36,986 bases of DNA from Bacteroidales bacterium (GTDB taxonomy: Bacteria; Bacteroidota; Bacteroidia; Bacteroidales; NBLH01), in contig JAFGWC010000042.1 of the NCBI GenBank assembly GCA_016937695.1, forward strand, positions 1 through 36,986. The letters run 5' to 3'. This document shows positions 34,031 to 36,986 of the stretch, one piece after another. The translations under genes and the position numbers were made by a program. The stretch's first letter is position 1; each line of letters opens with the position of its first letter. The notes below the pieces were generated by a model. The model did not search any database and was not told the origin of the DNA. It saw only the letters and a program-made list of their open reading frames with translations.

Positions 34031-35605
34031 TTAAAATTCTGATTTAAAATGGAATTGTAATTTTTTATAATTTTCCTGTACCATTTGTAACGAATATGGA
34101 GATTCTGCTAAATAAACATCTCTTCCATGTTTATCGGTTGCCATTGCTCTGTATTTCTTTATCTTAAGTTCTTTAAGTTCTTTTACATCTCCAGTAATCC
34201 AACAAGCTTTATAAAAATCACCAGATTCATACCTTGATGTTGCACCATATTCATGTTTTAGTCTGTATTCTATAACCTCAAATTGCAAAGCTCCAACGGT
34301 TCCTATTATTTTTCTTCCATTAAACGAACGCGTAAATAATTGAGCAACACCTTCATCCATCAATTGATCAATTCCTTTATTGAGCTGCTTGGATTTCATA
34401 GGATCTGCATTTTCTATATATTTGAATATTTCAGGAGAAAAACTTGGAATTCCCTTAAATTGAATTTTTTCTCCTTCGGATAAAGTATCACCTATTTTAA
34501 AATTTCCTGTGTCATGTATACCAACAATATCGCCCGGATAAGCTTCGTCTATTACAGATTTTTTTTGAGCCATAAATGCTGTAGGGCTTGAGAATTTTAA
34601 ATTTTTTCCAAGTCTTGTATGAAGGTAATTAGTGTTTCTTTTAAAAATGCCTGAACATATTTTTATAAATGCAATTCTATCTCTGTGATTTGGATCCATA
34701 TTAGCGTGTATCTTAAATACAAATCCTGTAAATCTATCTTCATACGGACTAATGTCTCTTATATCAGTATGTCTTGGAAGTGGTGAAGGAGCAATATCCA
34801 AAAAACAATCTAATAACTCTTTTACTCCAAAATTATTTAAAGCACTTCCAAAAAACACAGGTACAATTTCACTATTTATATATCTTCCCTTTTCAAATTT
34901 AGGATAAACAGTTTCTACAAGTTCTAGCTCTTCGCGCATTTTATTAGCTGAATTCCCTAGGAATTTATCAAATTCAGGGCTTGCCAAATCCTTAATTTCT
35001 TTTGGTTCTTCTATTGTTTGTTTATCTAATTTACTATATAAAAATAATTTCTTTTCAAATAAATTATAAACACCTTTAAAATTATGACCCATACCAATTG
35101 GCCAAGATAATGGTTTTACTTTTAAATCTAATTTTTGTTCAATTTCATCTAAAAGCTCAAATGCATCTTTTCCCTCTCTATCTAACTTATTGATAAACAC
35201 AATTATAGGTGTCTTTCTCATTTTGCAAACTTCTACAAGTTTTTCAGTTTGAGGCTCAACTCCTTTTGCTACATCAATAACTACAATAACACTATCCGCA
35301 GCAGATAAAGTTCTATAAGTATCTTCAGCAAAATCTTTATGTCCTGGTGTATCAAGTATGTTTATTTTAACATCTCTATAATCAAAACCCATAACAGAAG
35401 TTGCAACGGAAATTCCTCTTTGCCTCTCAATTTCCATAAAATCGGAAGTAGCTGTTTTTTTTATCTTGTTAGATTTAACTGCTCCTGCAATATGAATAGC
35501 ACCGCCAAATAATAATAACTTTTCTGTAAGTGTCGTTTTTCCTGCATCCGGATGACTTATGATAGCAAAAGTTCTTCTTCTTTCAATTTCTGACTTTAAT
35601 GACAT
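34031..35605 (-). CDS. prfC: Peptide chain release factor 3
   Basis: A GTPase that removes RF1/RF2 from the ribosome after termination. At 524 residues it has the usual length. G1 is H-P-D-A-G-K-T-T at 18-25, G3 is D-T-P-G-H at 85-89, followed by K-D-F-A-E-D-T, which is typical of RF3 (EF-G has a different continuation). G4 is N-K-L-D at 139-142. The C-terminal RF3 domain (about 390-524) contains [10 protein letters not shown]. The start is the ATG at 35605, with a TAnnTTTG motif upstream. It stands alone between terminator and DUF2752 gene. The assignment is firm. Confidence 0.96.
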   Translation of the reverse strand: MSLKSEIERRRTFAIISHPDAGKTTLTEKLLLFGGAIHIAGAVKSNKIKKTATSDFMEIERQRGISVATSVMGFDYRDVKINILDTPGHKDFAEDTYRTLSAADSVIVVIDVAKGVEPQTEKLVEVCKMRKTPIIVFINKLDREGKDAFELLDEIEQKLDLKVKPLSWPIGMGHNFKGVYNLFEKKLFLYSKLDKQTIEEPKEIKDLASPEFDKFLGNSANKMREELELVETVYPKFEKGRYINSEIVPVFFGSALNNFGVKELLDCFLDIAPSPLPRHTDIRDISPYEDRFTGFVFKIHANMDPNHRDRIAFIKICSGIFKRNTNYLHTRLGKNLKFSSPTAFMAQKKSVIDEAYPGDIVGIHDTGNFKIGDTLSEGEKIQFKGIPSFSPEIFKYIENADPMKSKQLNKGIDQLMDEGVAQLFTRSFNGRKIIGTVGALQFEVIEYRLKHEYGATSRYESGDFYKACWITGDVKELKELKIKKYRAMATDKHGRDVYLAESPYSLQMVQENYKKLQFHFKSEF

Positions 35606-35627
35606 AATTTATCAAATTTTTAGGCCG

Positions 35628-35635
35628 CAAAATTA
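35628..35635 (-). promoter_or_regulatory. -7-type promoter motif for prfC
   Basis: On the minus strand TAATTTTG followed by C, a full match to TAnnTTTG(C), ending 22 bp before the prfC ATG. Confidence 0.52.
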
Positions 35636-35786
35636 ACTAATTTAATTGATATTACTGTACTTATTTTATTTTAGAAATCTCATTAGCTTTATATTGATTT
35701 TCTTTATATTATTTTATTGCTGATTTTATTTTTGTTACAAGCTTATTTAAGACTGATTAAACGCGTTAATATTTTTTAAAATAGAT

Positions 35787-35794
35787 TATATTTG
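35787..35794 (+). promoter_or_regulatory. -7-type promoter motif before the DUF2752 gene
   Basis: TATATTTG fits TAnnTTTG and ends 23 bp before the ATG at 35818. Confidence 0.5.
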
Positions 35795-35817
35795 TTTGTG
35801 TAATATTATTTTTTTAA

Positions 35818-36126
35818 ATGCGCGAAGAATTAATAAAGTGGTTAGAATCGAATATGGGAACTTGCCCATATAATTACTATTTTGGAATTGATTGTCCTGG
35901 TTGCGGTATGCAACGCGCTGCAATTGAGCTAATTAAAGGAAATGTTCTTGAAAGTTTACAATTATATCCAGCACTTATTCCTACAATTGTGATGTTCGTT
36001 TTTTTAATTTTTCATATTTTTTTAAAATTTAAAGATGGAGCTACTATTCTAAAATATTTATTCTTTTTTACTGTTTCTATAGTTGTAATAAGCTACATTG
36101 TGAAAATAATTCAAAATCAAATTTAA
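35818..36126 (+). CDS. DUF2752 family membrane protein
   Basis: A 102-residue membrane protein. The motif F-G-I-D-C-P-G-C-G-M-Q-R-A at about 22-34 is the DUF2752 signature, with its C-P-G-C-G knuckle-like pair; C16 is a third cysteine. Two membrane segments follow (about 50-69 and 79-98). The N-terminal part carries a soluble or re-entrant segment. The family has no known function; members often occur next to small membrane proteins such as TM2-domain or CD225-type proteins, none of which is in this window. It is followed after 93 bp by a secreted helical protein. The family call is good. Confidence 0.88.
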   Translation: MREELIKWLESNMGTCPYNYYFGIDCPGCGMQRAAIELIKGNVLESLQLYPALIPTIVMFVFLIFHIFLKFKDGATILKYLFFFTVSIVVISYIVKIIQNQI

Positions 36127-36219
36127 TTATATAAACATTCTGTATCTTAATTGAAAAATTTTGCGTAAACAATTGCATATCAGCATATAAATAATTTTAA
36201 ATATATAAAAAGACACTTT

Positions 36220-36986
36220 ATGAATACTCATTTAAAATTAAAATTATTAATAGGCTTTGTAATTATTAATAGTTTTATGTCAGCCCAAAATATTGACAAA
36301 GCATTTCAGTTTTATTATCAAAAAGAATATAAAACTTCAATAGAATTATTTAAAAGAGTAATCGCAAAAAAGAAAAATATTTTAGAATCAAAATATGGTT
36401 TAGCATTAATATATTCAAATTTAGATTACGATAAACATAATTATAGCAGAGCATACAAATATATATTAAGTGTAGAAAAAGCTTTTGAAAAAATAGATGA
36501 GAAAGAGAAAAGTAATTTATTAGAATACAAAATAAACGAACAATCAATTTCTGATTTAAAGAATAATATTTTGGATCTTGCATTTGTAGAAACAATTAAA
36601 ATTAATACTATTGAAAATTACGATGAGTTTATTAGATCCTACAATGATGCAGAATTAAGAAACAAAGCAATATCAAGCAGAAATTCTTTAGCTTTTGATT
36701 TATACAAAAACCAAAATAGCCGACAAGCTTTAAGCGATTTCATAAAATTATATCCTGATGCAAAACAAACCGATTCTGCTAGAATATTATTGAAGAATTT
36801 TGGTTTAAAAGCATTTTATGAATATACTTTTGAAGGTGAATTAGATTTAATTGAAACTTTTGAAAAATTGTATCCCGATTTTGAAGACAAAGAAAAATTA
36901 AACAATGAAAAAATCTTAGCCTTCAATGCTTTTCGATTAGAGTTGGATAAACCTTACAATATTTTGCTTCATGATGCTTATGTTCA
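36220..36986 (+). CDS. Secreted TPR-like protein, 5' part (runs off window)
   Basis: An open frame of at least 255 codons from the ATG at 36220 with no stop before the window end. The N-terminus is a signal peptide (K-L-K-L-L-I-G-F-V, cleavage near M-S-A-Q). The first mature helices, with F-Q-F-Y-Y-Q-K-E-Y and Y-G-L-A-L-I-Y-S-N-L, resemble TPR units, and the remainder is alpha-helical with repeated Tyr/Leu/Lys patterns. No catalytic motif is seen. Similar N-terminal TPRs occur in large OmpA- or WD40-containing envelope proteins of Bacteroidota, but the deciding part lies outside. A minus-strand frame (36350-36595) over it is a shadow. Confidence 0.72.
   Translation, partial: MNTHLKLKLLIGFVIINSFMSAQNIDKAFQFYYQKEYKTSIELFKRVIAKKKNILESKYGLALIYSNLDYDKHNYSRAYKYILSVEKAFEKIDEKEKSNLLEYKINEQSISDLKNNILDLAFVETIKINTIENYDEFIRSYNDAELRNKAISSRNSLAFDLYKNQNSRQALSDFIKLYPDAKQTDSARILLKNFGLKAFYEYTFEGELDLIETFEKLYPDFEDKEKLNNEKILAFNAFRLELDKPYNILLHDAYV

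Noticed and set aside
36350-36595. 81-codon minus-strand frame near the window end
   Set aside because: Antisense shadow of the open secreted-protein frame starting at 36220.
1-36986. tRNA genes, rRNA, CRISPR arrays, prophage or intact insertion sequences
   Set aside because: Read through both strands without finding cloverleaf-type T-loop signatures, spaced direct repeats, integrase or transposase motifs.

Overview
The window is chromosomal DNA from a very AT-rich Bacteroidota, most likely an environmental member of the Bacteroidales/Marinilabiliales-type lineages. The sequence clues are a porT (type IX secretion) gene next to ubiE, DUF5777 and DUF4369 families, lipoproteins with short lipoboxes, signal peptides ending in 'SQ' or 'AQ', almost no Shine-Dalgarno sequences, and repeated TAnnTTTG promoter-like motifs a few tens of bases before start codons. 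No tRNA, rRNA, CRISPR array, phage or intact insertion sequence was seen. Species-level identity cannot be read from this sequence.

Layout. 1-14700 is mostly housekeeping: the 3' part of an M1 aminopeptidase, a DUF6498 membrane protein, a Na/Pi cotransporter-PhoU protein, a TlpA-like thiol-disulfide lipoprotein/periplasmic protein, a stand-alone receiver protein, a TGS-SAD-uridine-kinase-like fusion, a small Omp85 protein, an SDR oxidoreductase, purL, ubiE and porT. 14701-18473 is a redox block: a Crp/Fnr regulator is divergent from a hexaheme lipoprotein cytochrome, a monoheme lipoprotein and a DUF5777 outer-membrane beta-barrel. A 1.27 kb stretch without an intact gene (18474-19743) holds a hairpin and a decayed NAD(P)-binding SDR pseudogene. 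Then come a COG2509-like FAD protein and a MacB/FtsX-type permease.

22838-28335 is the most unusual part: a minus-strand five-gene operon with its own promoter-like motif and terminator. It encodes a coiled-coil protein, a membrane coiled-coil protein, a membrane-anchored NitT/TauT-type substrate-binding protein fused to a peptidoglycan-binding OmpA domain, a permease carrying an extra SprB-like Ig domain, and an ATPase. A long nested inverted repeat separates the binding-protein gene from the permease gene. I infer a cell-wall-tethered ABC system that may transport or sense something at the envelope; the substrate is unknown.

28578-36986 holds YqgE/AlgH, a Wza/Wzc-type capsule export pair with no glycosyltransferases beside it, a methionine gamma-lyase-type PLP enzyme, a strong bidirectional terminator, prfC, a DUF2752 protein and the 5' part of a secreted helical/TPR-like protein that runs off the window.

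The two candidates for little-described systems are the peptidoglycan-tethered ABC operon and the hexaheme/monoheme/beta-barrel cluster, which could be an outer-membrane electron conduit under Crp/Fnr control. Both functional readings are inference from domain content and gene order.
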